From assembly GCA_011526095.1 (NCBI GenBank), contig WYBA01000183.1:1-64000 (forward strand): a DNA stretch of 64,000 nucleotides, in the 5' to 3' direction. The notes beneath the pieces were generated by a model. It was not told the origin of the DNA, did not search any database, and was given only the letters and a program-made list of their open reading frames with translations. Position 1 is the first letter of the stretch; every line of letters begins with the position of its first letter. Source of the stretch: Myxococcales bacterium. GTDB taxonomy: Bacteria > Myxococcota_A > Polyangia > Haliangiales > Haliangiaceae. The position numbers and the translations under genes were made by a program. Below, one piece after another: positions 1 through 15,666 of this stretch.

Positions 1-583
1 GCAGCGCGGCGAGCGGGGCGGGCACCGGCAGCGCCGCGAGGTGCGGCGCGATCGTCGCCTGGAGGTGGCGGCGGAACGCGGCGGCGCTGGGGTAGGCGGC
101 GCGCGCGGCGCGCAGCGGCAGCACGCCGGCGCCGTCGACCTGCTCGAGCCGCACGCCGAGCTTCGCGCCGGCCGCGGCGACCATCCGCGGCTGGAAGAAC
201 CCGGGCAGCTCGTCGGTGACGACGCACGCGGCGCGGCGCGCGAGCGCCTCGAGCAGGCCGCGGCCGTCGCCCGGCGCCGGCTCGACGTAGGGCAGGTAGG
301 TGACGCCGGCCGCGGCGAACAGGCGGACGTGGTCGGCCATGCCGTCGAGCACGAACCGGTGGAGCCGGTCACTGGCCCAGCGGTAGCCGGCGCGCAGCGG
401 CTCGAGCACGACCAGCGGCCGGTCGAGCTCGATCGCCCGCGCGACCGCGTGCTGGAGCGCGAAGCTCCACCCCGGGCGACGCGCGGCGATCATCCAGTAC
501 AGGACGTGGTCGCCGTCGCGCGCGACGGGCGCGTCGTTGACCGCGGTCACGCGGAGGGCGGGGATAGCCGGGATCGAGGCCAC
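1..583 (-). CDS. Class II deoxyribodipyrimidine photolyase, N-terminal part (cut by window edge)
   Basis: On the minus strand a GTG at 583 opens a frame of 194 codons that runs off the left edge. The translation contains GDHVLYWMIAARRPGWSFAL (about residues 24-43), then ELDRPLVVLEPL, which is the antenna-binding N-terminal start typical of class II CPD photolyases, flavoproteins that split cyclobutane pyrimidine dimers with light. A 'VTDELPGFFQPRM' segment further on also fits that family. The FAD-binding catalytic half lies outside the window. An in-frame GTG at 550 is an alternative start. It is divergent from the TonB-receptor-like gene, with 42 bases between the starts. Family call is from motif recall; the DNA-repair role is known for the family, not shown here. 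Confidence 0.78.
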   Translation of the reverse strand, partial: MASIPAIPALRVTAVNDAPVARDGDHVLYWMIAARRPGWSFALQHAVARAIELDRPLVVLEPLRAGYRWASDRLHRFVLDGMADHVRLFAAAGVTYLPYVEPAPGDGRGLLEALARRAACVVTDELPGFFQPRMVAAAGAKLGVRLEQVDGAGVLPLRAARAAYPSAAAFRRHLQATIAPHLAALPVPAPLAAL

Positions 584-625
584 GCTGTTTGACGCCCGCC
601 CGGCGCGCCGGGTTACGCTCGCGTC

Positions 626-3292
626 GTGCTCCGTCGTGTCCGGCTCGTCGCGGCCGCGCTGCTCGCCGTCGCGGCTGCCCCGGGGCCGGGCGCGCGCCTC
701 GCGCACGCGGACGACGCGCCGGGCGCCGGCGTGGACGCTCGGGACGCTCGCGAGGAGCTGTTCTTCGGGCCCGAGCCCGACCCCGAGCCGGCGCCGGTCG
801 ACCAGGACTGCACCCGCGGCCTCGACTGGGCGTGCGTGCTCACGGCGGGGCCGCGCCCCGATCCCGCGTCCGGCGAGCTGCGCGAGACGCTGACGCGCGA
901 GGCGCTCGAGGCGCTCGGCGCGCGCGGCGTCGGCCACGACGCGGCGGTGGGCTGGGCCGCGGGCACGGCGCGCGACGACGGCGGCGTCGCGCTCGCCGGC
1001 GCGTCGAGCCTCGAGCACCGCTGGCTCGTCGACGGCGTGCCGGTCGAGTCGCTCACCGTCGGCGGCGCCGGCCTGGGCATCCCGCTGCGGTTCCTCGACG
1101 CGATCGACGTGATCGCGGGCGGCTCGCCGGCGTCGCGGCGGCTGTCGACCGGCGCGACGATCGACGCCCGGCTGCGCGACGGCGAGGTCGCCACCGCCGA
1201 GGCGTGGGCGCGCGGCGGCGTCGCGGCGCCGCGCCGCGAGCTCGAGACGTTCTTCTACGACCCGCTGGTGCTCGACGCCGACGATCACCGCGGCGCCTCG
1301 GCCGGCGCGCTCGTCGCCGCGCCGTGGCGCGGCGCGCCGGTCGACCGCGCCTGGGGCCTCGTCGGCTACGAGGGCAGCGTCCGCACCGACGGCGCGACGC
1401 GGATCGCCCGCACGATCCTCGACGCCGATGGCGACGGCGTGTCGGACGTCGTGCTCGAGCGCGCCCTCGACGCGGTCGCCCACGCCCACGCCGCGATCGC
1501 GCGCGTCGGGCTCGGCCACGGCGTCCACGACCTCGAGCTCACCGGGCTCGGCGTCGTCGCGGTCGATCCGCGCCTGTCCGCCGACGGCGAGCTCGACGCC
1601 GCGGCGCGGCGCGCCACCGACGCCGCGGTGCTCGGCGCCGCGCGGTGGCGGTCGCGCTGGGCCGACACCGAGCTCGCGGTCGACGCGTCGTGGTTCGCGA
1701 CCCGCCACCGCGAGCGCGGCTGGACCGCGGCGGCGGACGACACGATCCAGATCGGCACGGCGTACATCCCGGCCGCGGCCGACGTGCCTGACGACGTCGC
1801 GTTCGCCGCGGCGTGCGCCGAGGGCGTGTGCCCGGTGCCCGAGGGCTACTACGTCCGCGACGGCGCCGGGCTGCTCCAGCAGCTCGACGGCGATCGCCCG
1901 TCGATCTCGGCCGAGGTCGTCCACCACCTCGCGGGTGCCCCGGGCGGCGGCGTCCACCGCGTCGCCGCCGGCGCCTCCGCCGAGGACGCGCGCCTCGTCC
2001 TCGCACGGCGGTTCTCCGGCGGCGCGATCGAGCGCCGGCTCGCCGAGGACATCGTCTTCACCTCGCGCTACGTCGCGCTCGATCCCGCCGGCCCCGACGA
2101 CTGCGGCGACGACGCCGGCCCGTGCCGCTACCTCGACGAGGCGGTCACGACCTACCGCACGCGCCAGCTCGCGGCGTGGCTCGAGGACACCTGGCGCCCG
2201 GTGCGCGACGTCACCGCGCAGGCCGGCGTGCGGTGGGAGTCGATGGAGGTCGCGCACGACGTGCGGTTCCGCGACCAGCTCGCGCCGCGCGTCGCGGTCG
2301 TCGTCGATCCGGGCGCGCGAGGCCGCAGCCGCTACTTCGTGACGTGGGCGCGCAGCTACCCGCTGATCCCGGCGCTGGTCGGGCTCGACGTGTCCGGTGG
2401 ACCGGACATCCTGACCCACCTCGACAGCCCGGTCGGCTCGGCCGAGTCGCTGACCGAGGGCCGCGCGATCGCGATCGACCCGGCGCTCGAGCCGTCGCCG
2501 GTCGACGAGGCCGTGCTCGGCGGCGAGCGCGTCGTCGAGGACGCGTTCGTGCTCGGCGCGGCGTGGCGCGCGCGGTGGATGATGCGCGGGATCGACGACG
2601 TCGGCGGCGTGCTCGTCAACCCCGGCCGCGGCGTCGACGCCGGCGGCGACCGCCTGACCCGCGTCGCGCACGACGCGCTCGCCTGGTTCGGGACGCCCCC
2701 GGGCGGCCGGCTCGAGCTGCGCGTCACCTACCTCCACTCGCGCCAGCGCGGGAGCTGGGCCGGCCCGTTCGACCCGCGCCAGGGGGCCGTGCTGTGGACC
2801 TCCGACTTCGCCGGCACGGCCAACGAGGCCGGCCGGCTGCCGCAGGACCTGCCGCACCGCCTCGACGTCCGCGCGATCGCCCGCCACGGCTGGGGGGCGT
2901 GGCGGCTGGTCGCGGGCGCGCGGCTCGTGGTCGCCTCGGGCCGGCCGTACTCGGCGCTCGACGCCGACGGCGCGCCGCTGGTGCCGCGCGGCGAGGCCGG
3001 CCGGCTGCCGCCGCTCGGCTCGGCGACCCTCGCCGCGAGCCTGTCGCGCGGGGCGTGGACGTTCGGGCTCGATCTCGTCAACCCGTTCCAGGTCCGGACC
3101 GCGACCGAGGTCGACGAGCGGTACACCTTCGACGACACTGGCGCCATCCACGGCGGCGACCTCGCCGATCTGATGTGGGCCAAGCGCGACGACGTCGAGG
3201 GCGCGCCGCTGCGGCGGTCACCCGCCTGGGGGCATGCGACGCGCGCGCAGGCGCCGGCGTTCGTCCAGCTCACCGCGTCGTGGCGGTGGTGA
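626..3292 (+). CDS. TonB-dependent-receptor-like outer-membrane protein
   Basis: 888 residues from a GTG start. The first ~28 residues form a signal peptide (RRVRL, hydrophobic Ala/Leu core, then AHA-DD). A plug-like segment follows at about 130-180 (HRWLVDGVPVESLTVGG, then IPLRFLDAIDVIAGG, the usual TonB plug pattern), then a long stretch of alternating beta-strand type sequence ending in TASWRW, an aromatic C-terminal signal for outer-membrane insertion. No TonB box is obvious. The length suits a 22-strand receptor of the Oar-like type common in Myxococcota. The substrate cannot be read from sequence. Four cysteines in two short loops (CAEGVC, CGDDAGPC) suggest disulfide-stabilised extracellular loops. 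Confident of the outer-membrane barrel, less so of active TonB-dependent transport. Confidence 0.72.
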   Translation: MLRRVRLVAAALLAVAAAPGPGARLAHADDAPGAGVDARDAREELFFGPEPDPEPAPVDQDCTRGLDWACVLTAGPRPDPASGELRETLTREALEALGARGVGHDAAVGWAAGTARDDGGVALAGASSLEHRWLVDGVPVESLTVGGAGLGIPLRFLDAIDVIAGGSPASRRLSTGATIDARLRDGEVATAEAWARGGVAAPRRELETFFYDPLVLDADDHRGASAGALVAAPWRGAPVDRAWGLVGYEGSVRTDGATRIARTILDADGDGVSDVVLERALDAVAHAHAAIARVGLGHGVHDLELTGLGVVAVDPRLSADGELDAAARRATDAAVLGAARWRSRWADTELAVDASWFATRHRERGWTAAADDTIQIGTAYIPAAADVPDDVAFAAACAEGVCPVPEGYYVRDGAGLLQQLDGDRPSISAEVVHHLAGAPGGGVHRVAAGASAEDARLVLARRFSGGAIERRLAEDIVFTSRYVALDPAGPDDCGDDAGPCRYLDEAVTTYRTRQLAAWLEDTWRPVRDVTAQAGVRWESMEVAHDVRFRDQLAPRVAVVVDPGARGRSRYFVTWARSYPLIPALVGLDVSGGPDILTHLDSPVGSAESLTEGRAIAIDPALEPSPVDEAVLGGERVVEDAFVLGAAWRARWMMRGIDDVGGVLVNPGRGVDAGGDRLTRVAHDALAWFGTPPGGRLELRVTYLHSRQRGSWAGPFDPRQGAVLWTSDFAGTANEAGRLPQDLPHRLDVRAIARHGWGAWRLVAGARLVVASGRPYSALDADGAPLVPRGEAGRLPPLGSATLAASLSRGAWTFGLDLVNPFQVRTATEVDERYTFDDTGAIHGGDLADLMWAKRDDVEGAPLRRSPAWGHATRAQAPAFVQLTASWRW

Positions 3293-3548
3293 CCGGCCGG
3301 TCGCGCGCCGCGGCGCGCCCCCGCGGCTGACCCGATCCTGAACAGATGACTCGCGCGAACGCGCGGAAACCGCTTGGCGTTTCGTCGCCGCGGCCCGCAG
3401 CCCGCGCGAGGCCGCGTGTTACGATGGCCACCTTCCGCGACGAGGGAGTCGCGCGCAGGGCGCCGCCGCGCTCCCGCGCCGACCGCGCACGCTCATCCGC
3501 CGTTCTCGCCACTCGCCATTCGCCATTCGCCATTCGAACGAGGGATCC
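3293..3548. other. Intergenic region upstream of the giant TPR gene
   Basis: 256 bases with no convincing gene. It holds a small GC hairpin (CGCGCG-AA-CGCGCG near 3352-3365) and, close to the TPR start, a heptamer tandem repeat at 3514-3534. I see no clear sigma-70 or sigma-54 promoter. The ORFs that cross it are frame shadows. Confidence 0.5.
3514..3534. repeat. Three tandem copies of the heptamer CGCCATT
   Basis: Three perfect 7-base units (CGCCATT) lie 14 bases upstream of the TPR gene start, preceded by a degenerate unit (CGCCACT, 3507-3513). The tract is much more AT-rich than its surroundings. Its position between any promoter and the start codon would let copy number alter spacing, but no function is shown. 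Confidence 0.85.
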
Positions 3549-11348
<7,800 letters not shown>

Positions 11349-11363
11349 CGCGTTGTGGGTAGG

Positions 11364-11385
11364 CGGCGCCCCGTCGGGGGCGCCG
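11364..11385. terminator. Bidirectional hairpin between convergent genes
   Basis: CGGCGCCCC (11364-11372), loop GTCG, GGGGCGCCG (11377-11385): a perfect 9-bp stem with a 4-base loop. It lies between the stop of the TPR gene (11348) and the stop of the convergent ParA gene (11386). There is no T-tract, so intrinsic termination would rest on the stem alone. Confidence 0.6.
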
Positions 11386-12366
11386 TCACAGCCCGCCGAT
11401 GCGCTCGATGATGCGCTCGGCGAGTCGGCGGAAGTCCTCGTAAGCCTGCCGCACGGCGCCTTGGTGGCCGCCGATCGCGCCGTCGGCCGGCTTGAGCAGG
11501 AACATCGGCTTCCTCGCCTCCTGCGCCATCGGCATCAACGAGCGGTAGTCCTTGAGCTGGGCGAGGCAATGCTCGTCGCTATCGACGTCGATCGCCTCCA
11601 CGCTCGCGGCAACGCCAAACGACTCGCGGTAGACGCCCGGCATGCGGTCGATCCACCGCTGGAACGACTTGGCGGCGCCGCCCGCGAGCACGGAGTGCCG
11701 GGACACGACGTAGCCGAGCGGTGTCATCGCGCCGCTCGGCAGCGGGAAGTCGAGCTGGGGGGCGCGCGCGCGTCGATCGGCCCAGTGTTCGCGCCACTGG
11801 GCGAGCCGCGGCCCGACGTTCTGGAGCCCCTGCATCGAGAACAGGTCCGGCGCGACCGGGACGATCACGTGGTCCGCCGCGAGGAGCGCTGCGCGATTGA
11901 TAGCACCGAGGTTCGGCCCGACGTCGAGCACCGCGACGTCCGCGCCCGCGCGCCGACCCACATCGGCCACGACCCGGTGAAGCGCGGTCGTCACCCGGAA
12001 CGCACGCTCGTCGCCCTCGAGGCACCTCGGCCACTGTTGGGACAGATCGTCCTCCAGCTCGGACAGCTGGAGGTCGCCTGGCACGAGCACGATGCGTCCG
12101 CTCACGGGCTCCGCGGCGAGGGGCTCCACGTCACCGAGCCCACGCCGCAGCTTCTCGACGGCGCCGTAGATCGTCGGTCGCGGCCTGAGTGTCCACACCG
12201 CCTCGAGTCGTTCCTCCGTGAGGCACGCGCTCGAGAGGTTCGCCTGTGGGTCCAGGTCCGCGAAGACCGTGCGGTGGCCCATTTCGGCGAACATGTGACC
12301 GAGGTGGTAGGCCAGCGACGTCTTGCCGACGCCGCCTTTGTTGTTGAACAGGGCGAGGGTCTTCAT
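11386..12366 (-). CDS. ParA/MinD-family ATPase, orphan
   Basis: 326 residues beginning MKTLALFNNKGGVGKTSLAY, with the deviant Walker A motif KGGVGKTS, a Walker A' region (FADLDPQANLSS) and a Walker B-like strand (VAVLDVGPNLGA). This is a ParA-type ATPase without the N-terminal helix-turn-helix of plasmid ParA. The C-terminal half (YVVSRHSVLAGGAAKSF onward) fits the ParA fold only loosely. Its start overlaps the stop of the upstream AlbA_2 gene by four bases (ATGA), so the two are translated together. No ParB gene or clear parS-like repeats lie beside it, which argues against ordinary chromosome or plasmid partition. By eye the pair is less GC-extreme than its neighbours, which suggests acquisition. 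Family secure; the process it serves is unknown. Confidence 0.85.
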   Translation of the reverse strand: MKTLALFNNKGGVGKTSLAYHLGHMFAEMGHRTVFADLDPQANLSSACLTEERLEAVWTLRPRPTIYGAVEKLRRGLGDVEPLAAEPVSGRIVLVPGDLQLSELEDDLSQQWPRCLEGDERAFRVTTALHRVVADVGRRAGADVAVLDVGPNLGAINRAALLAADHVIVPVAPDLFSMQGLQNVGPRLAQWREHWADRRARAPQLDFPLPSGAMTPLGYVVSRHSVLAGGAAKSFQRWIDRMPGVYRESFGVAASVEAIDVDSDEHCLAQLKDYRSLMPMAQEARKPMFLLKPADGAIGGHQGAVRQAYEDFRRLAERIIERIGGL

Positions 12367-13541
12367 GGTCTACGCCGGACCGTTGCGAGCACGTGGGCGT
12401 CCTCCACGGTGAAGTCTGGCGGCGGGTTTCCGTTCGCCGCCAGTCTCTCACGTGCGATCGCGATGCCGACGCCGAATCGCTCGACGAAGCCCAGGGCCTT
12501 CAGTGACTCCGCCAGGGTCGGGTTACGGTAGTCCGCTACCCCAGGATGACCGAAGGTTGCGCGGGTCACCTGGCCATAGGGCCCGCCAGGGTTCTGGATC
12601 TCGATGCGATCGTCGAACCAGGTCACGCGGACTGGTGCAGCGGTCGTCTCGTAGTTCCGGTGGAGCACGGCGTTCCGGATCAGCTGACGGAGCGCCTCTT
12701 CCGGGTAGTCGACGGACTCCTGCCTCGACGCGCCGCCAACGATCGCGCTGCGGCGGATGTGGAGCCGGCACACGTCGTCGATCTGGCGTAGCTGGTCGAC
12801 TACGGTCCCTCCGAGCTCTCGCTGATCGATGAGCGGGTCCGTCAGCTGGGTGCCTGCGACGCGAAGGAACTGGATGTAGGCGCCAGGCAGCCAGCGTCGA
12901 GGCTCCAGCCCGATGACGAGGATCGCCGTTACCGTCGGTGTACCGCGCTGGTCCACCAGGCGCAGTGCACGAAGCTGGTCGTCCGTCGTCCGGTGGTTCT
13001 GCTGCAACGCCTCGGGGGAGACGACGGCGGGCAGGAACTCGACCTGGAATCGCCGGAGGTCGAGGTCGTCCAGCGTGGCGCCGCGCAGGCCGTGCGCATC
13101 GAAGGGCAGCGCACCCCACCGCCGCTTCTCCACGAGTCGCCGCTCCTCCTCCACCGTCGCGATCGCGCGGCGCGGCCCGACGCGGATCCAGACGCGGCCG
13201 TCGAACTTGGCGGGGGGGTTGTCCGACGGCTCCACGATGATGGCGGCCACGTCGCAGCCATCGAGGGACACTCGACGGACGAGCATCGTCGGGAACGGGA
13301 GGACTTCTGTCCGGTACCCTGCGAGGACCTGGAGCAAGCGGTCGTCGATCGCGAGGCCCGCGCAGGTGCGATCGTCCCGCTGGCCCACGAACACGACCCC
13401 GGGTTGCTGGTGGTTCGGAAGGTCGTTCGCGAACGCGCAGATCGCCTGCCGGATGCGATCTGGATGCGAGTTGTTCTCCTTGCGCTCGACACGATCCGTC
13501 TCAGTCGCGCGGAAGAGCTCGAGCAGCTCGTCGTCGGTCAT
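12363..13541 (-). CDS. AlbA_2 (Schlafen-type) DNA-binding domain plus HATPase_c_4 ATP-binding protein
   Basis: 392 residues from the ATG at 13541 (MTDDELLELFRATETDRVER). Residues ~15-120 fit the AlbA_2/Schlafen domain: E-x-K-E at the start (VERKENNS), AICAFANDLPN, then VVFVGQRDDRTCAGLAI. The C-terminal ~110 residues fit the HATPase_c_4 module found after AlbA_2 in RecG-like ATP-binding proteins: PEEALRQLIRNAVLHRNY, then WFDDRIEIQNPGG and LGFVERFGVGI. The gene heads a two-gene unit with ParA (ATGA overlap) and lies 68 bases downstream of the AraC gene on the same strand. AlbA_2 proteins occur as regulators and in some defence loci. The longer frame running into the AraC gene is rejected because it destroys the AraC reading. 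Domain calls fairly sure; function unknown. Confidence 0.82.
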   Translation of the reverse strand: MTDDELLELFRATETDRVERKENNSHPDRIRQAICAFANDLPNHQQPGVVFVGQRDDRTCAGLAIDDRLLQVLAGYRTEVLPFPTMLVRRVSLDGCDVAAIIVEPSDNPPAKFDGRVWIRVGPRRAIATVEEERRLVEKRRWGALPFDAHGLRGATLDDLDLRRFQVEFLPAVVSPEALQQNHRTTDDQLRALRLVDQRGTPTVTAILVIGLEPRRWLPGAYIQFLRVAGTQLTDPLIDQRELGGTVVDQLRQIDDVCRLHIRRSAIVGGASRQESVDYPEEALRQLIRNAVLHRNYETTAAPVRVTWFDDRIEIQNPGGPYGQVTRATFGHPGVADYRNPTLAESLKALGFVERFGVGIAIARERLAANGNPPPDFTVEDAHVLATVRRRP

Positions 13542-13609
13542 CGGCTCGCATGATCGAGCCAATGGCCGGACGGATCCAGTCCTGCATCCATGAACTGCGG
13601 CGCGCGGCC

Positions 13610-14638
13610 CTACCGCCTGCGGCCGCGCGCGCGGCGCGCGCGGTACGCCGCCGGCGTCGCGCCGGTCCAGCGGCGGAACGCGCGGGTGAAGTTGGGCGCC
13701 TCGGTGTAGCCGAGGCGCGCGCCGACTTCGGCCAGCGACAGCGAGGCGTCGTCGATCAGCAGCAGCGCGCGCTGCCGGCGCAGGTCGTCGACGAGCGCGC
13801 TGAACGTCGTGCCGTGCCCCGCCAGCTTGCGCTTGAGCGTCCGCGTCGAGACGTGCAGCGCGCGCGCGACCTCCGGCAGCGCGCGCAGCCCGCCGGGCGC
13901 GTCGATCGCCTGGCGGACGCGCCCGACGAAGCCGGCGTCGACCATCGCGCGCAGCTCGCGCTCGCACTGCTCCCGCGCCAGCGCCAGCGCCACCGGGTCC
14001 GGCGAGCGCAGCGGCGTGTCGAGCACGCCGACGTCGAACACCAGCCGGTTCACCGGCTGGCCGAACCGGATCATCTCCGCCGTCGACGCGCCGAGCCGCG
14101 CCAGGTACGGCGGCGCCGGGAACGCGCACTCCGCCGTGCCCAGCAGCCGCTTGCCGGTGAGCGCCTGCGCGATCTGCCACACGCCGACCATCAGCGTCAG
14201 CACCACGAACTCGCGCATCCGCCCCAGCGGCGCGCGCTCCTCCAGGACCAGCGACACCACCCGGCCCTCGACGTACGACGACAGGCCGATCGCGCTCGTC
14301 CGCGTCGACGCGAACCGCTCGGCCAGCGCCAGCGCCTCGCGCAGCGTCGCCGAGGCGCCGGCGGCGAACCCGAGGAAGCCGTGCGACGACAGCCGCATCT
14401 GCATCCCCATGTGCAGCGCCAGCGCCGGCTCGCCGGTGAGCGCCTGCGCGCGCTCGACGATCGTCGCGCACGTCCCGAGCGACACCCGCGTCGCGGGCTC
14501 GCGCAGCCCCGCCTCGGTCAGCCCGGTGCCGCGCAGCAGCTCGTCGGCCGGCACCTTCCACAGGCTCGCCAGCCGCAGCAGGTCCGCCACGTTCGCGCCC
14601 GGGATCGACGCGTCCACCTCGTCGCGCGGTTGGCCCAT
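13610..14638 (-). CDS. AraC-family transcriptional regulator (arabinose-binding-like N domain)
   Basis: 342 residues from ATG 14638 (MGQPRDEVDASIPGANVADL). The N-terminal ~190 residues fit the 'Arabinose_bd' effector domain of OruR/ToxT-like AraC proteins (LGTCATIVERAQALTGEPAL). The C-terminal ~90 residues hold two helix-turn-helix units: LPEVARALHVSTRTLKRKL, and then LSLAEVGARLGYTEAPNFTR leading to FRRWTGATPAAYR, the classic second HTH. The longer upstream frame to 14734 would run into the divergent promoter and is not preferred. It is divergent from the monooxygenase operon starting at 14719 (80-base gap) and is its likely regulator. Regulators of this subfamily often control fatty-acid or steroid-like substrate use; the effector here is unknown. 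Confidence 0.88.
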   Translation of the reverse strand: MGQPRDEVDASIPGANVADLLRLASLWKVPADELLRGTGLTEAGLREPATRVSLGTCATIVERAQALTGEPALALHMGMQMRLSSHGFLGFAAGASATLREALALAERFASTRTSAIGLSSYVEGRVVSLVLEERAPLGRMREFVVLTLMVGVWQIAQALTGKRLLGTAECAFPAPPYLARLGASTAEMIRFGQPVNRLVFDVGVLDTPLRSPDPVALALAREQCERELRAMVDAGFVGRVRQAIDAPGGLRALPEVARALHVSTRTLKRKLAGHGTTFSALVDDLRRQRALLLIDDASLSLAEVGARLGYTEAPNFTRAFRRWTGATPAAYRARRARGRRR

Positions 14639-14718
14639 GATGATAAGCGGTAGGCACACGCTAACCTGGGTCCGCGCGCGCGGCAAAGCCAGAGTGGAAC
14701 CATCCCCGGAGGTGTTCG

Positions 14719-15666
14719 ATGGCTCCCAAGGCAACCACGGCTCCAGGCGCCGCGGCGGCGGGTCCGCGCGCGATCGTCGACGCGCCCGCCGCGCGCCCGG
14801 CCGGCATCCCGCGCCGCCACATGGACTTCGCGTTCGACCCGCGCGCGGTCCCGCGCGACTGGTTCGACGACGACCCGTTCGTCACGACGTTCCTCGACGG
14901 CCTGTCGCTGCTGTTCCCCGAGGGCGAGCGGTTCTTCGTCGACGCGGTCAAGCACTACCGCGAGCGCCTCGCCCACGACCCCGAGCTGCTGACCCGCGTC
15001 GCCGGGTTCATCGGCCAGGAGGCGATGCACGGCAAGGAGCACCGCCAGCTCAACGCGATGATCGAGGCGCACGGCTACCGCGCCGTCCCCGCGCTCGACG
15101 CGCACCTGCGGTGGCTGCTCGGCGCCGTCCGCCGGCTGCCGCCGCGGTTCCAGCTCGGCGCGACCTGCGCGCTCGAGCACTTCACCGCGATCATGGCCGA
15201 GCGGCTGCTGCTCGACCCCGACACCCGCCACCTGTTCCACCCGGCGGTGCGCGGGCTGTGGAGCTGGCACGCCTTCGAGGAGAGCGAGCACAAGGCGGTC
15301 GCGTACGACGTCTACCGCGCGATCGGCGCGCGCGAGCCCGAGCGCATGGCCGTCATGATCATCACGACGATCATCTTCTTCGCCGAGCTCGCGCACTACC
15401 ACGCGCGTCTGCTCGCGGCGCGCGGCGTGCTCCACAAGCCGTGGCGGTGGGCGCGCGGGCTGTGGACGATGTGGGGCCGGCCCGGCTACTTCCGCAAGCT
15501 GATCGTCCCCTACCTGGCGTACTTCCGGCCCGGGTTCCACCCCGACGACCGCGACGTCGAGGGGCTGCTCGACGCCTGGTACGGCTGGCTGTTCGCCGAC
15601 GGCGGCGAGCTGACCGACGCGCTCACGGCGACGCACTACCCGGGTGCCTCGTCGGAGGCGGCGTGA
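14719..15666 (+). CDS. PF10118-type 'metal-dependent hydrolase' with a di-iron-like ligand set
   Basis: 315 residues; ATG preceded by GGAGG (14709-14713). The whole protein fits the PF10118 family, usually annotated as predicted metal-dependent hydrolase. The residues visible here look like a four-helix di-metal carboxylate site: E70 (FPEGERFF), E101-x-x-H104 (GQEAMHGKEH), E153-H154 (CALEHFTA) and E188-x-x-H191 (FEESEHKA). A hydrophobic helix (MIITTIIFFAELAHYH) follows near residue 215. It is the first gene of the operon, and its TGA overlaps the GTG of the monooxygenase gene. Family call secure; the oxygenase-like reading of the metal site is my inference and no reaction is known. Confidence 0.8.
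   Translation: MAPKATTAPGAAAAGPRAIVDAPAARPAGIPRRHMDFAFDPRAVPRDWFDDDPFVTTFLDGLSLLFPEGERFFVDAVKHYRERLAHDPELLTRVAGFIGQEAMHGKEHRQLNAMIEAHGYRAVPALDAHLRWLLGAVRRLPPRFQLGATCALEHFTAIMAERLLLDPDTRHLFHPAVRGLWSWHAFEESEHKAVAYDVYRAIGAREPERMAVMIITTIIFFAELAHYHARLLAARGVLHKPWRWARGLWTMWGRPGYFRKLIVPYLAYFRPGFHPDDRDVEGLLDAWYGWLFADGGELTDALTATHYPGASSEAA

Noticed and set aside
11386-13541. Chromosome or plasmid partition (parAB) locus
   Set aside because: The partner of ParA is an AlbA_2/HATPase protein, not ParB, and no iterated parS-like sites are seen.
12363-14657. A single 764-residue protein combining the AraC region and the AlbA_2 protein
   Set aside because: The upstream half is a wrong frame through the AraC gene (Arg/Ala-rich, no domain); the AraC frame has clear HTH motifs and the AlbA_2 protein has its own ATG at 13541.
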